Origin: Acidisarcina polymorpha
GTDB lineage: Bacteria > Acidobacteriota > Terriglobia > Terriglobales > Acidobacteriaceae
Length of the DNA: 64,000 nt
Direction: 5' to 3'
Assembly: GCF_003330725.1 (NCBI RefSeq)
Contig: NZ_CP030844.1
Location: 57,049 to 121,048, forward strand
The notes below the pieces were generated by a model. That model made no database searches, had not been told where the DNA came from, and saw only the letters and a list, made by a program, of their open reading frames with translations. Below are positions 42,273 to 51,869 of the stretch, in pieces; the first letter of the stretch is position 1, and every line of letters starts with the position of its first letter. The position numbers and the translations under genes are program-made.

Positions 42273-43698
42273 TCATGGGGTGGCCACCATTGGTGCGTAT
42301 GGCCCCGCGAATAGCATATCCTTCTCGACTCTCACAAAAAAGCGGTAACCCGCCCGGACGATAATGGTAGGTTGAATGTTAAGGTTCCTCCGCGTTACCT
42401 CGGTCCCGAGCTGGCCGACCTGCTGGCCAACCTGTTGGCCGATTTCTTGCGAGAGGCTCTGCGTCTGAAAAACCGACGAACTTCGTGCCTTGGCTCAACT
42501 GTATTCCGGACGCAAAGGCGGAAGTCAATAGCGCTCCGGAAATTAAGCGGGCCCAATGATTATCCACCTTGTCTCGAAAACCCGCCGCGCCTTGCGCGTC
42601 GTCCCCCTCGAAACCTCCAAGCGAGATCGAGCTGCCGTCCGGGAAGATCACGCGCTGCCAGATCGCCTGCAGCGCCTTTTGCCCGTACCCCACGTGAGAG
42701 TTGTAGATGCCGATCAAGGTGCTACCTGCGGGGATCAAAATGTATTTGCCACTCACCGAATCGTAGACACTTTCCCGGACGAGGGCTCGGATCAGGCCAG
42801 GCAAGTCCGAATTAAGCTCCTGCTCCAGCACCGCCGGAATCAGCCATCCCGTTTTTACTTCGAAAACTCCTTTTGCTGCCGTCCGGTCGCGTTGTAAATA
42901 CTCCACATCCTGTTTCCGAGACGAAAAGTTTTCTTTGTCCCTTTGATCGTTCTGGCGCTCGAAATCGCTGCGCTGCTCAGACAATTGGGCCGACGCCGGG
43001 CTTGTCCCCGCTGCCACCTGAAGCGCAGTCAGTGGATTGCCGCTCGACGATCCAGCGCCCTGCCCGAAGCGGGTATTTATAAGCGCATTTTGCAGCGTCT
43101 TCATCGGATCGTCTTGCCGCTCCTCCGTCTTCGCCTCGCTAACGTTGACTCCTTTCGCCGCCGTCGGCGCTTCCATCGCCTCCCGCTCCCGCTTGTATTC
43201 TTCAAGACGACGCTGCTCCGCGTAAGAAAGAGAACCGTCCGCCGCGACCCCGACCGGCGTTTGCTTGTACTCGATCGGAGGTACTCCTGTAGCAGAGCCC
43301 GCCCCAGCGTCCCTGCCCGCTACAATACTGGATCGAGAGCCGATGCCCTCCGGAAGATGCGATTCCCCAGTATCCAAGCCATTTCTCGCTTGATTGGAAA
43401 GCAGTCCTTTCTCGACGATCGTCGCGGGGCCTGTGCCGACCTTTAAAGTATCCTCTGCCTTCTTTTGCTTGTTGCTGCGATTACTCATCCCGTGACGCAT
43501 ATATAGAGAAACCCCAGCTATGATGAGTAATCCGGCGAAGATCGCCCACCGCCTCAAGCGTTTGGCCGGAGGTGCCATACCCCCGTTCGCGCCGTTTACT
43601 ACCTTGTCGGTTTGTGCCCTGGCTCGTATCTCTTCCTGCGTGGGATCCGCTTCAGGTGCTTCCAGATCCACAGCTTTTCTCTGCTCTTCCATCTCCAC
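42273..43698 (-). pseudogene. trbI: TrbI/VirB10 outer-membrane channel protein with a C-terminal frameshift
   Basis: A VirB10-type protein: cytoplasmic N-terminus, one membrane helix (WAIFAGLLIIAGVSLYMRHG), a Pro/Gln-rich linker and a TrbI beta domain (GWLIPAVLEQELNSDLPGLI, LIPAGSTLIGIYNSHVGYGQ). The continuous frame ends at 42379 with an unrelated tail (AEPLARNRPTGWP). In another frame the conserved ending follows: QTQSLSQEIGQQVGQQVG, QLGTEVTRRNLNIQPTIIV, RAGYRFFVRVEKDM, to a stop at 42273-42275. The switch lies at a run of five A (+ strand, 42468-42472). One base there restores a full-length TrbI of about 474 residues. The defect, if real, should impair transfer. Confidence 0.85.
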
Positions 43699-43701
43699 AG
43701 G

Positions 43702-44868
43702 TCAGCTCCTCTTCGCCCCATCGTTGCCGTTGCCCTGCCTATATGGGACTCCTCTGGTGATCGTCACTTTCGCTTGCTTTTTCCCCACTCCGACGACAAG
43801 CAGCGCTTTGTCGAATAGCCGATCGACAATGTATCGAGAACCGTCGACGCGGAAATTTAATAGCTCCGTCTTCCCATGTACCACCATCAACAGAGTGGGC
43901 AGCTCGCGGAAGCGATGATCGTCTGGATAGATCAAATACGTGTGCTGACCATCATCCAGAATCCGCTCAGGGGCATAGGCCGGATCTCCGCTCACCTTAT
44001 AGTCGAAGTAGAGATTGTCGATCGCGTTATCGGCCAGCGGCACAACACCCGCCGCCTTGTCTTTCGCTTCCTGTTTGGCCTTCTCTTGCTCCGCGAGGAT
44101 CTCCGCCTCATGCTTCGCGGCATCCTGTTGAGCTTGAAACGAGGCCCACTTTTCCTTCACGTCGCTAGGATATTCAAAAGCCATCCTTGAAACGAAGCGC
44201 TCCGAATCCGATATCAGCTTGATGACGTACGTCCTTCGATCGGTCGGAATAATCAGATCAGTCTCGAGTCCAGGCTCAACAGGCTTAACCACTAAAAGCG
44301 GAGTCGTATCCAAGCCGCCTCCCGACATCACAGGAGTAATTTCCCAGCGCCGTGTATCACCGAGCTGCGGAGGGCTCTGCAGGTGCTCTCCCGCCTGCAA
44401 CTCCACCGCACAAACTCGCAGCGGGGCGCAGACCAAAACAGGCATGCCTTGTCCGAAAATATAGAGAACCCTCCCGTCGGAGCCTGCGGTCGCCGACGCC
44501 AACGTATTCTGCCAGTTCTCCGACACCACCGCGGCCTTCAACGCGGTTTCCGTCAACTCCGAGTGAGGCGGCTTCCATCCCAGGGGGACTGCGCTCCCCT
44601 TATCGTTAGCTCGCGCACCTGTTCCTTGGCTCGATGGAGGAGACGCCTTCACTAAAGGAGGCACCTGAAGCGGCGGTATAGGGGCAAGCGGAGCGCTCGC
44701 GTTTGGCTTTGCCGCCGTTGACCCTCCGGTTGCAGAGAGCGCCCCCACCGCGCTCTTGAGGGGATACTGTGATAACTCCTGCTTATGCTGTTGATCGAGA
44801 CCAGGCGATGACGACGCCTGTCCCGCCGTCACCGCTATCTGCGCCGCCAAAAAGAATGTTCCGATCAT
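43702..44868 (-). CDS. trbG: TrbG/VirB9-like T4SS protein
   Basis: A 388-residue exported protein. The signal peptide (MIGTFFLAAQIAVTA) is followed by a long Pro/Ala/Ser-rich segment and a VirB9/TrbG core: GRVLYIFGQGMPVLVCAPLR, VELQAGEHLQ, DLIIPTDRRTYVIKLISD and a C-terminal DDGQHTYLIYPDDHRFRELP..VHGKTELLNFRV. It forms the periplasmic ring with TrbI and, in other systems, a VirB7-type lipoprotein. It overlaps the trbF stop by 4 bp and lies 3 bp ahead of trbI. Confidence 0.9.
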   Translation of the reverse strand: MIGTFFLAAQIAVTAGQASSSPGLDQQHKQELSQYPLKSAVGALSATGGSTAAKPNASAPLAPIPPLQVPPLVKASPPSSQGTGARANDKGSAVPLGWKPPHSELTETALKAAVVSENWQNTLASATAGSDGRVLYIFGQGMPVLVCAPLRVCAVELQAGEHLQSPPQLGDTRRWEITPVMSGGGLDTTPLLVVKPVEPGLETDLIIPTDRRTYVIKLISDSERFVSRMAFEYPSDVKEKWASFQAQQDAAKHEAEILAEQEKAKQEAKDKAAGVVPLADNAIDNLYFDYKVSGDPAYAPERILDDGQHTYLIYPDDHRFRELPTLLMVVHGKTELLNFRVDGSRYIVDRLFDKALLVVGVGKKQAKVTITRGVPYRQGNGNDGAKRS

Positions 44869-45593
44869 CGCGACCCTCCGTTCGCATAGTTGTCGTGTCC
44901 GGTGCCAGCCGAGCTGCCCGCATTCGGACTCACCACTTCCCCTAGCGTGAGGTTTGTCACGTAGAGTCCCAATGGATTGACCAAGGCCTGACGCGCATCT
45001 GTCACTTCCTGCGTCACGACCGTCACAAACGCCCTAAATTTCCTGCTCGCCACAAAGTTTCCGGACAGGTCCCTTGTCACTTCCGACCAGACCACCTCAT
45101 AGCTTCGTGGTGACTCTTGCACGATTGACTCCACTGAGATATCCACCGTCTGCTTCTTCAAGAGCTCAAACGGTGAAGTCTTCGAAAAGAAATCGGTGAT
45201 CGCTCCGGAGGCGGCCGAAGACTGCCCAGTGTGCGCGTACACATCATCGATCAGACGACGTTGCGCCACCGGATCAGCCACAACCGTCCGCAGGTCTGTC
45301 ACCCACCTCGCCACGACAGCTTCCTGCAAGCGCACATCCTTGACCGCAACTTGTTTGGCCGGCATAACGGGAACCGAGCGCCCCACTTCGTCCAAAGCAA
45401 CCACATACGGCACTGTATTCGAGCGGTAGCCAATCGCCACCATCCCAACGACGCAGAAGAACGTCGTTCCCATCGAAAGAAAAGCTGCCAGCCTCCAGTT
45501 GTTCCTGCTCTTGATTTGGTCGCCAAAGCGCTCATCCCATTCCTGGCGGGCGCGAATGTATGGTGTCAAAACCCTCGTCGTCTCGTTTGCCAC
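44865..45593 (-). CDS. trbF: TrbF/VirB8-like inner-membrane T4SS protein
   Basis: A 242-residue bitopic protein with a single N-terminal membrane helix (AFLSMGTTFFCVVGMVAIGY) and a periplasmic NTF2-like domain typical of TrbF (TVPYVVALDEVGRSVPVMPA; WVTDLRTVVADPVAQRRLID; YEVVWSEVTRDLSGNFVASR). It nucleates the T4SS inner-membrane complex. It sits between trbL and trbG, the same order as on Ti plasmids. Confidence 0.92.
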   Translation of the reverse strand: MANETTRVLTPYIRARQEWDERFGDQIKSRNNWRLAAFLSMGTTFFCVVGMVAIGYRSNTVPYVVALDEVGRSVPVMPAKQVAVKDVRLQEAVVARWVTDLRTVVADPVAQRRLIDDVYAHTGQSSAASGAITDFFSKTSPFELLKKQTVDISVESIVQESPRSYEVVWSEVTRDLSGNFVASRKFRAFVTVVTQEVTDARQALVNPLGLYVTNLTLGEVVSPNAGSSAGTGHDNYANGGSR

Positions 45594-45596
45594 TCT

Positions 45597-46895
45597 TTAC
45601 TCCTCTCTCTCAATCTGAATTCTCGGAGACGAAACGTGCCCGCTCCCATCGTCCGGAATTTGGATATCGGCTTTGTTCCCTGCAGGAGTCCCTGAACTGC
45701 TCGAGGATGAACCTCCTCCCGACTCCGCGCGCGCGGGAGGTGCTGGCGGCGCTGAAACTGCCGCCTCACCGCCATCGACGGATGTCAGTGGCGGAGCCGG
45801 GACACTCCCGCCGGACGCGCCCGCAGAATCTGCCGTCGCCGCCGCTCCAGAGGCAGCGCTCCCAGAAACAGAAGAGGAGACCCCCGCCTCAGCCGCCATT
45901 CCTGCCGTCTCTGTCGCCGCCATCGCTCCCTCGACGACGGCCCCCGCACCTCCTGTCGCTACTGCCGCGGCCACGGTCGCGGCCCCTAACGCAGCTCCCT
46001 TCCCAATTTCAGCGCCGATCCCGACCAGATCGGCCGCTCCCGTTCCCAATGTGCCCGACGCTATAGAACCCGCCATCTTCGGGATCATCCAGGACGCGAA
46101 CGCGAACAACAGCATCGACATCAGCGTAGGGAATATCTGCGTAATGGGCTGCGCCCCGGAGTAGCCGTTCATCGCCGCGACCCAGTTTCCCGAAATGGTC
46201 GTGTACACGCCCAGCATTAGGTAGATCAGCATCAGCCGAACTCCGGTGCTCACCGCGAGTGACACGTACCTTTCAAAGTAGGGCGCAGTCCATCGGCTGC
46301 CCCCGAACCCGAGGAATATGTACCCGGCGCTCATCACAATCACCGCTTCGAGCTTCGTCACGACATAATGCAGCGTGATAATGACGTAGGACAGAAGAAT
46401 AATGCAGGCCGCAAGAACGGTAGTCAGAGCCCCGAGTGGCTGGGTGACCAAATTCACCGCACTGATCTGCGCGAATAATTTCGCGACCAGGTTGATGCCC
46501 TGGGCCATAATGTCTGAAGGATTTTGGACAAGCGATACTCCCGCCGAGTTTGCGCCCAGCTCAGCGAAACTATTCACAATAGCCGGGATCCACACCTGCC
46601 CATTAATCAAAACCGCGTAGAAAAAGGAGATCACCAGGAGCTTCTTGATAAGGCTCAAGAACAATCCCATGAAATCCCCCTCGCGCAAAAAAGATGGCGC
46701 GGACCAGGCGAAGTCGAGAGAAGCCAAAGCGTAAAACAAGAAACTCGCCTCCCTTACCATCGTAGGGATCCATGCGTTGGCGGCGTTCTGGATCTCCCCG
46801 AACGTCGTTCCAATGTCCACTTGGCTCTGGGCGTGGGCACTCGCCGTCCACACCATCGCCAGACACACGCCCCAGAACAACGCCCGCTTGCCCAT
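45597..46895 (-). CDS. trbL: TrbL/VirB6-like polytopic T4SS protein
   Basis: A 432-residue inner-membrane protein with a signal peptide, about six membrane helices (for example FYALASLDFAWSAPSFLR; LTTVLAACIILLSYVIITLH; LMLIYLMLGVYTTIS) and the TrbL core GFGGSRWTAPYFERYVSLAV. The C-terminal 130 residues are Ala/Ser/Gly-rich and low in complexity. It probably forms part of the translocation channel. A 3-bp gap separates it from trbF. Confidence 0.9.
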   Translation of the reverse strand: MGKRALFWGVCLAMVWTASAHAQSQVDIGTTFGEIQNAANAWIPTMVREASFLFYALASLDFAWSAPSFLREGDFMGLFLSLIKKLLVISFFYAVLINGQVWIPAIVNSFAELGANSAGVSLVQNPSDIMAQGINLVAKLFAQISAVNLVTQPLGALTTVLAACIILLSYVIITLHYVVTKLEAVIVMSAGYIFLGFGGSRWTAPYFERYVSLAVSTGVRLMLIYLMLGVYTTISGNWVAAMNGYSGAQPITQIFPTLMSMLLFAFASWMIPKMAGSIASGTLGTGAADLVGIGAEIGKGAALGAATVAAAVATGGAGAVVEGAMAATETAGMAAEAGVSSSVSGSAASGAAATADSAGASGGSVPAPPLTSVDGGEAAVSAPPAPPARAESGGGSSSSSSGTPAGNKADIQIPDDGSGHVSSPRIQIEREE

Positions 46896-46919
46896 CGTCC
46901 CCCTTCGCGCCGATAAACC

Positions 46920-47240
46920 CTAAAAAGCCTTCCCGTCCGACTTCACTGCATTCTTGCCGAAGAAATTGGCCTGCGCGTTAGCATCGCAAACCTTCCCTTC
47001 GTCCGTGGTCGACCAATCGCCGGGCGCGGTCGCGCGCCGCTTCTCGCACAATGGCGTCAGTTCGGTCCTCAACTGATCGTGGCTGGACAAAAACGACCCT
47101 ATTCCAGCCACAGTTGAACGATCGATATCTCCCCCGCCCGCACGGTGATAAGCCGTCACAATCGGACTTCCCTCGACATGGCGGCAGCCCACTCCCACTA
47201 CGCACATCGCCAACGCCAGATGCACACGCAAGATACGCAT
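46920..47240 (-). CDS. TrbK/EexN-like lipoprotein
   Basis: A 106-residue lipoprotein with lipobox VVGVGC and a mature part ending in LCEKRRATAPGDWSTTDEGK followed by VCDANAQANFF. This Cys pattern resembles small entry-exclusion lipoproteins, and the location between trbJ and trbL is where trbK is found in IncP and Ti plasmids. TrbK blocks uptake of a second copy of the same plasmid. The family call is by position and general pattern rather than by strong identity. Confidence 0.65.
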   Translation of the reverse strand: MRILRVHLALAMCVVGVGCRHVEGSPIVTAYHRAGGGDIDRSTVAGIGSFLSSHDQLRTELTPLCEKRRATAPGDWSTTDEGKVCDANAQANFFGKNAVKSDGKAF

Positions 47241-47298
47241 ACTCCCCCTTTTCTAGTTAAGCGAACGTAAGAACACCCTTGGCCTGCCCATTTCACTC

Positions 47299-47544
47299 CT
47301 AGCACAACGCCCCGAAGTTGTTGTCTATTACAACCCACTTAAAAAGCATATTCATGATTTCAAGCATCAGAAAACACGAGAATTCGCCGAATACCACACA
47401 TACTAGCTGTCTGTTCCATTTATCCAGTTTTCTCCAGCCAAGCAAGAGACACAACCCGGTTGAAACAACGCCAACTATTGCCAGCAAAAGAGCGAAAGGG
47501 CCGAACAACGATTGAAGCAATTCATGTAAAGGACTGCCACACAT
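47299..47544 (-). CDS. Small two-helix membrane protein in the trb operon
   Basis: An 81-residue protein with two membrane helices (FGPFALLLAIVGVVSTGLCL and VFGEFSCFLMLEIMNMLF) joined by a short basic loop (GWRKLDKWNRQ). It is in line with the operon between trbJ and the TrbK-like gene. I recognise no family; it could be an accessory channel component or an exclusion factor. Confidence 0.55.
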   Translation of the reverse strand: MCGSPLHELLQSLFGPFALLLAIVGVVSTGLCLLLGWRKLDKWNRQLVCVVFGEFSCFLMLEIMNMLFKWVVIDNNFGALC

Positions 47545-47610
47545 AAGTACTCCAGCCTGCTAAGTCTCTAACCCAGTTAGATATCTGAAAAAGTCATCAA
47601 CGCCCCACTA

Positions 47611-48336
47611 CTAAAAACTGACTCCGTCGCTGGTCACCTGGTTCGGGGCGAAAAATGCGTCCGAATTTGCTTGATCGGTTGCCTGTTGCTGGATCATCGC
47701 GCTCTGGAAGGCCGCCTTGCTCTGAATGTCCGCCATCATGAGTTGGCGCAGCTTCAGAAGCTGCTGGGCCTCGTTGTCCGCGATCTCATTACCCACCTCA
47801 AGCGCTTGCATCCGCCCTACCGCGCTCTGGCTCTGCGCCTGGAGCGAATTCAACGTCGCTGCCTCGCTGTCGAACTGGGTATTCTGCAGACCGGCAGCCT
47901 TCAAAGCGCCAAGAATACTATCGAGGCTCGTCTGGCTCCACTGCTGATAGGACTGACCATAGTTTGTCGACGGAGCATACCCTGGAAATCGAACCTTGAA
48001 CTGCGCGTCCATGTTCGTCAAGGTGTACGCCAACGATTGCCCAGTGCTCACGATCTGCCGCAGGCTGCTAATGTCATTCACCACGGAGCCGAACAATTGA
48101 TCGGTTATCGTCACGCCCTGCGTAGCCATGTTAGTCAGCTCTTTCAACTGATTTTCGACCATCGTAACCTGCTTCTCCAACTGCCCGAAGAGCTGTACAT
48201 AATTGAGGATCTGCGTGTACTCGGTCGCGAACAGACCCGCAGCGGCGTGAGCCCGCGAGGGGAAAAAGGCCGACGTTCCTAACAGCGCGCCAGCCGTGAA
48301 AGCGCCTGTCGCCTTATACAGCCATTTGCAATTCAT
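47611..48336 (-). CDS. trbJ: TrbJ/VirB5-like T4SS protein
   Basis: A 241-residue exported, mainly helical protein. The signal peptide ends at RAHAAAG; then FATEYTQILNYVQLFGQLEK, VTMVENQLKELTNMATQG and a C-terminal heptad-like NEIADNEAQQLLKLRQLMMA. This is the TrbJ pattern, a minor pilus component (VirB5 equivalent). Its start overlaps the trbE stop by 23 bp. Confidence 0.9.
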   Translation of the reverse strand: MNCKWLYKATGAFTAGALLGTSAFFPSRAHAAAGLFATEYTQILNYVQLFGQLEKQVTMVENQLKELTNMATQGVTITDQLFGSVVNDISSLRQIVSTGQSLAYTLTNMDAQFKVRFPGYAPSTNYGQSYQQWSQTSLDSILGALKAAGLQNTQFDSEAATLNSLQAQSQSAVGRMQALEVGNEIADNEAQQLLKLRQLMMADIQSKAAFQSAMIQQQATDQANSDAFFAPNQVTSDGVSF

Positions 48337-50803
48337 AAGTCACCTCTCCTTTGTAGTAATCGACCCAACCTTTGCTTACGCGGCGTTCAAGCATCCATAC
48401 ACGAACCCAGTCGGATCCATGCTCGGCCACCAGCTCCTCGATCCGCTTTCGGTCGCGCTGTCCGGACACTCCAAGGAACGCCAACGCGACAGGACCCAGA
48501 CGAAACGAAATCATCCTCCGGCCAAGCCGCTGAACGACGTAATAGTCCCTTTTCGGCGTCGCTCCCTGAAGAAGCTCGATCTCCCGACTGTTAAGCCCTG
48601 CAAACTCATAGAACTGCCGCATCCCCTCGTTGCCAGCTTCACTGTTCGGTAAGTAGATCTTCGTTGCGGTACTCTGCAGAATAGTCGCTGCGATCGGAGA
48701 ATCTTTAACATCCGAGATGCTCTGTGTTGCCAAGACGACTGCCGCGTTCTTCTTTCGCAGAGTCTTCAACCAATCTTGAATCTTGTCGCGCCAGGCCGGA
48801 TGCTTCAGAAACAACCACGCTTCGTCGATCGGCACCAATGTCGGGCTTCCATCCAGCATTCTTTCCATTCGCCGAAACAAGTAAAGAAGGACCGCCATCA
48901 CCGTCGCCTCGCCATAAGATCCGCTCAAAAGCGTCTCCATCTCGCAAACAACGAACCGTGAATCTCTCAGGCCGTCGTTCTTTGAGTCGAGCATCCCGCC
49001 CAAGGCGCCGTCGATGACATACGGCTCGATAGCCGCTTTCAAGTCGGCGTCTTGAAGGTTGGCTTCCAGTTCCGTCAGTGTCCGGCGCTCACGCGGCGCA
49101 GTCGCAAGCTGGCGCAAAGCGCTATGTACCAGGTTCCGTTCCCGTGGGCCGACCTCTAAGCCTTGCATCCGCAGCACCGTCTCTACCCACTCTTGCCCCC
49201 ACCCGAATTCTGCGTCATCGTCAATATCGCGCAGCGGTTGGAAGGATAATCCACCCTCCCCAATGTCATAAAAACGCCCACCCGCCGCCGTACACAGAGC
49301 GAACAAAGAGTGGCCCTTGTCAAAGGCGAAGACCCGCGCCTTCGGATACCGAAACCATTGCGCCACCGTAAGCGCCAATTGCACCGACTTCCCCGCGCCC
49401 GTAGGCCCGACGATTAGGGTATGCGCAACGTCATTGTCGTGAAGATTGAACCGATATGGCGTTCCTCCTTGGGTCGCCGCGAAAAGCAAAGGTGGAGAAT
49501 TTGGAGGCATCAAGGGCGAAGGATTGACCTTCTCTCCGGCATACACCGCTGAAATCGGCATCAAGTCGACGTAATTCCGGGTGTGCGCTATCACCCGCCG
49601 CACCTGTGCAACCCCGTTCCCCGGCAGCGTACCAAGGAATGCATCGACGGCGTTAATGTCCTCCACCCGCACCCCGAAGCCGCGATTCACCAGAACCTTT
49701 CGAAACTCGCCGATCTGATTTTCTAGCAAACGTTTGTCCTTTTGCTGCAACACAATCGAAGAAGAGAAATAGCAAAATTGCACCTCGCCCGAGGTCGCTT
49801 CGGCCAACGCACCATCGGAATCAGCCGCCATCGTCATCGCGAACTGATTTACCTGACCTCCTCCTTTCGATTTGAATATCTGGTCCTTCAACCCTCGTTG
49901 CTGGAACTGCCATTTCCTTCCAATCTTTCCAATCAACCCTTGCGCTTCGGCGGGATCCATCAGGATCGCCCTTGTGTTCCAGCGATACTCGCACCCCACC
50001 GTATCGATGATCGAAAGTGCACCTGGATAAGTGGACCGCGGGAATCCGTCGATCGACAACGTACGAAGATGGCGATCTCCCATCATCGTCTCCATGCCAC
50101 CCCGAAAGTCCTCCATCGCGAGCAGATCATTCAGAAAGACCGGAATTTCCGGCTGCAACACCGGCGCTTTCACACCAGTCACACATCTCCTCAAAAAAGT
50201 AAGCAACTCATCGTCAACACGCTCATAGCCGTCCCCAAAGGGAGTCGTCTTCGTCTTCAGACGATTGACCGGAAACTGAGAAGCAAACACATCTTCAAAC
50301 TGCCCAGTCTTCGCCTTAAAGAACCGAATTGCCTCATCGCCAGCCCTCGACCCCGCGCGGTCTCTCTCATCCCCGTCCGGCCCTCCGGACACCATGAACC
50401 CCCGGATCTTCTCAACCGCGGCGACGGGAGGCATATAGGAGAGAGTTAGGAAATATTCATTCTCGAAATGCGCTCCCTCTTGCGCAAACTGTTCCCTTCG
50501 CTCTCGATCTATCAGCGCTGTCACATGATCCGGGAAAGCGCCTGCAGGCGCATAACCGCTCGAAAAACTCCGAAACGCATCCACCTGAATCATCCAGCCG
50601 CTTCCCAGCCGAAAGATACGATTCAGCCGCTTTGCCACCGCGGCCATCTCAGCGTGAGTCGCAGCGAGCAAATCCGGGCCACGATATTCCCACGTCGCCA
50701 AAAGCGAGCCGTCCCGTTGCAACACGATGCCGTCATCGACCAACCCGAACCACAAAAGCAGGTCTCCCAGCCCCTGCGCCTGTTTCCTTGTCTCGCCGAA
50801 CAT
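48314..50803 (-). CDS. trbE: TrbE/VirB4-like T4SS ATPase
   Basis: An 829-residue ATPase, the largest T4SS component. The N-terminal CagE/VirB4 domain (GDLLLWFGLVDDGIVLQRDG, then YRGPDLLAATHAEM) is followed by the ATPase domain with Walker A LIVGPTGAGKSVQLAL (near residue 465) and Walker B LVPIDEAWLFLKHP, plus VVLATQSISDVKDSPIAATI. It energises pilus assembly and DNA transfer. It lies 3 bp from trbD. Confidence 0.93.
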   Translation of the reverse strand: MFGETRKQAQGLGDLLLWFGLVDDGIVLQRDGSLLATWEYRGPDLLAATHAEMAAVAKRLNRIFRLGSGWMIQVDAFRSFSSGYAPAGAFPDHVTALIDRERREQFAQEGAHFENEYFLTLSYMPPVAAVEKIRGFMVSGGPDGDERDRAGSRAGDEAIRFFKAKTGQFEDVFASQFPVNRLKTKTTPFGDGYERVDDELLTFLRRCVTGVKAPVLQPEIPVFLNDLLAMEDFRGGMETMMGDRHLRTLSIDGFPRSTYPGALSIIDTVGCEYRWNTRAILMDPAEAQGLIGKIGRKWQFQQRGLKDQIFKSKGGGQVNQFAMTMAADSDGALAEATSGEVQFCYFSSSIVLQQKDKRLLENQIGEFRKVLVNRGFGVRVEDINAVDAFLGTLPGNGVAQVRRVIAHTRNYVDLMPISAVYAGEKVNPSPLMPPNSPPLLFAATQGGTPYRFNLHDNDVAHTLIVGPTGAGKSVQLALTVAQWFRYPKARVFAFDKGHSLFALCTAAGGRFYDIGEGGLSFQPLRDIDDDAEFGWGQEWVETVLRMQGLEVGPRERNLVHSALRQLATAPRERRTLTELEANLQDADLKAAIEPYVIDGALGGMLDSKNDGLRDSRFVVCEMETLLSGSYGEATVMAVLLYLFRRMERMLDGSPTLVPIDEAWLFLKHPAWRDKIQDWLKTLRKKNAAVVLATQSISDVKDSPIAATILQSTATKIYLPNSEAGNEGMRQFYEFAGLNSREIELLQGATPKRDYYVVQRLGRRMISFRLGPVALAFLGVSGQRDRKRIEELVAEHGSDWVRVWMLERRVSKGWVDYYKGEVTYELQMAV

Positions 50804-50806
50804 GCT

Positions 50807-51118
50807 TTACCTCCAACTACGTTTTGCAGGCTTGGCGTAAATTACAATCGAGCCCTTCGCGGGATAAAAATCCTTGTACTGCAAATGCCGCGAGTAGACC
50901 CTCCTCATCAGCGGATCGACCTTTCCAATGCGGGCAAACAAAGCTACAGCGGCTCCAAACCCAAGCACCGCTAGAAGAAAGGACGTAAATGTCATAACGC
51001 ACACAGCCATCAAAGCGGCCAACAAGCCGGCCATGATGACCATCTCCCGGTCGCCTCCGAGAAGCTGCTGCGGTCGGCTCAACGACGTTCGCATGATTGT
51101 GTGTTCCGGCTCCTGCAT
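50807..51118 (-). CDS. trbD: TrbD/VirB3-like protein
   Basis: A 103-residue inner-membrane protein with two adjacent membrane helices (MVIMAGLLAALMAVCVMTFT and FLLAVLGFGAAVALFARIGK) and the TrbD ending DPLMRRVYSRHLQYKDFYPA. It works with TrbE (VirB4) in pilus assembly. The gene order C-D-E supports the call. Confidence 0.9.
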   Translation of the reverse strand: MQEPEHTIMRTSLSRPQQLLGGDREMVIMAGLLAALMAVCVMTFTSFLLAVLGFGAAVALFARIGKVDPLMRRVYSRHLQYKDFYPAKGSIVIYAKPAKRSWR

Positions 51119-51182
51119 ATCACCTCACAAAAGAATGGAGGCTGGTTAAAATCGACCAACCTCCGTTAGGCATATAGACCGC

Positions 51183-51587
51183 TTAACTCCGCAGAATTCC
51201 GATCATCTGCGAGCCCAGGTCCCTTACAGGATTCGCGCCCGCGATCTCTGCGGCTTGCCCAATGAAACTGGCCATCACCTGTGCCGCGAACACAACGCAG
51301 CACACCGCAATCCCTACTTTCAGAAGCCCCGCCATGCTCTCGCCCATCTCTCCGCCGCGAAATGCCAGCGTAGCTCCGAGCGCGACGATCGCCACCACCG
51401 AAATCGCGTAGGCGACCGGACCTGTCAAGGATGTGACCAGTGTCGTAAGCGGACCTTCCCACGGAAGATTGTTTCCGTTCTCCGCAGCAAAAGCCCCAGT
51501 GGAGAAAACCACCGCGACAGCGAACATCAACAAACCTGTCCGGAGTATGGCCCGGCGGTTCACAAGCAAAGCACCCATACGATTCAT
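51183..51587 (-). CDS. trbC: TrbC/VirB2-like pilin
   Basis: A 134-residue prepilin. A long signal peptide (LLMFAVAVVFSTGAFAAENG) is followed by two hydrophobic segments (SLTGPVAYAISVVAIVALGA and LLKVGIAVCCVVFAAQVMAS) separated by AFRGGEMGESM, the VirB2/TrbC layout. TraF at 31968 would process it. The C-terminal tail after the second helix is longer than in RP4 TrbC. Confidence 0.9.
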   Translation of the reverse strand: MNRMGALLVNRRAILRTGLLMFAVAVVFSTGAFAAENGNNLPWEGPLTTLVTSLTGPVAYAISVVAIVALGATLAFRGGEMGESMAGLLKVGIAVCCVVFAAQVMASFIGQAAEIAGANPVRDLGSQMIGILRS

Positions 51588-51691
51588 CCTTTACCTACCT
51601 CCTAGTGCGCTCTGGCACTCAGTTTGCGCGAACCTCGGTTCGCTGCTCACGGTTATAGTTCTGTACGGACCTACCAGAACCGCCTACTTCC

Positions 51692-51814
51692 TCAAAAAGC
51701 TCTCCAAATCAGTCTGACAACCAGCACACATAAACCGAGGTAACCGACGCATACGACACTGGCGACCACAAACAAAACTTCATCAGTTGAGTCACAAGAC
51801 TCGTCGATGCCCAT
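51692..51814 (-). CDS. Small single-helix membrane peptide between trbC and trbB (candidate)
   Basis: A 40-codon frame from an ATG at 51814 encodes a short acidic start and one membrane helix (VLFVVASVVCVGYLGLCVLV then RLIWRAF). The ribosome site is weak (AGGA too close). It fills an otherwise unexplained 280-bp gap in a compact operon. Similar short membrane ORFs are at 24989 and 54865. Confidence 0.35.
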   Translation of the reverse strand: MGIDESCDSTDEVLFVVASVVCVGYLGLCVLVVRLIWRAF

Positions 51815-51869
51815 TCCTGTCCGCTGCCTCGCGTCATAGTCCTGCGTAGATCTGCTGCAACCTCCTTTC

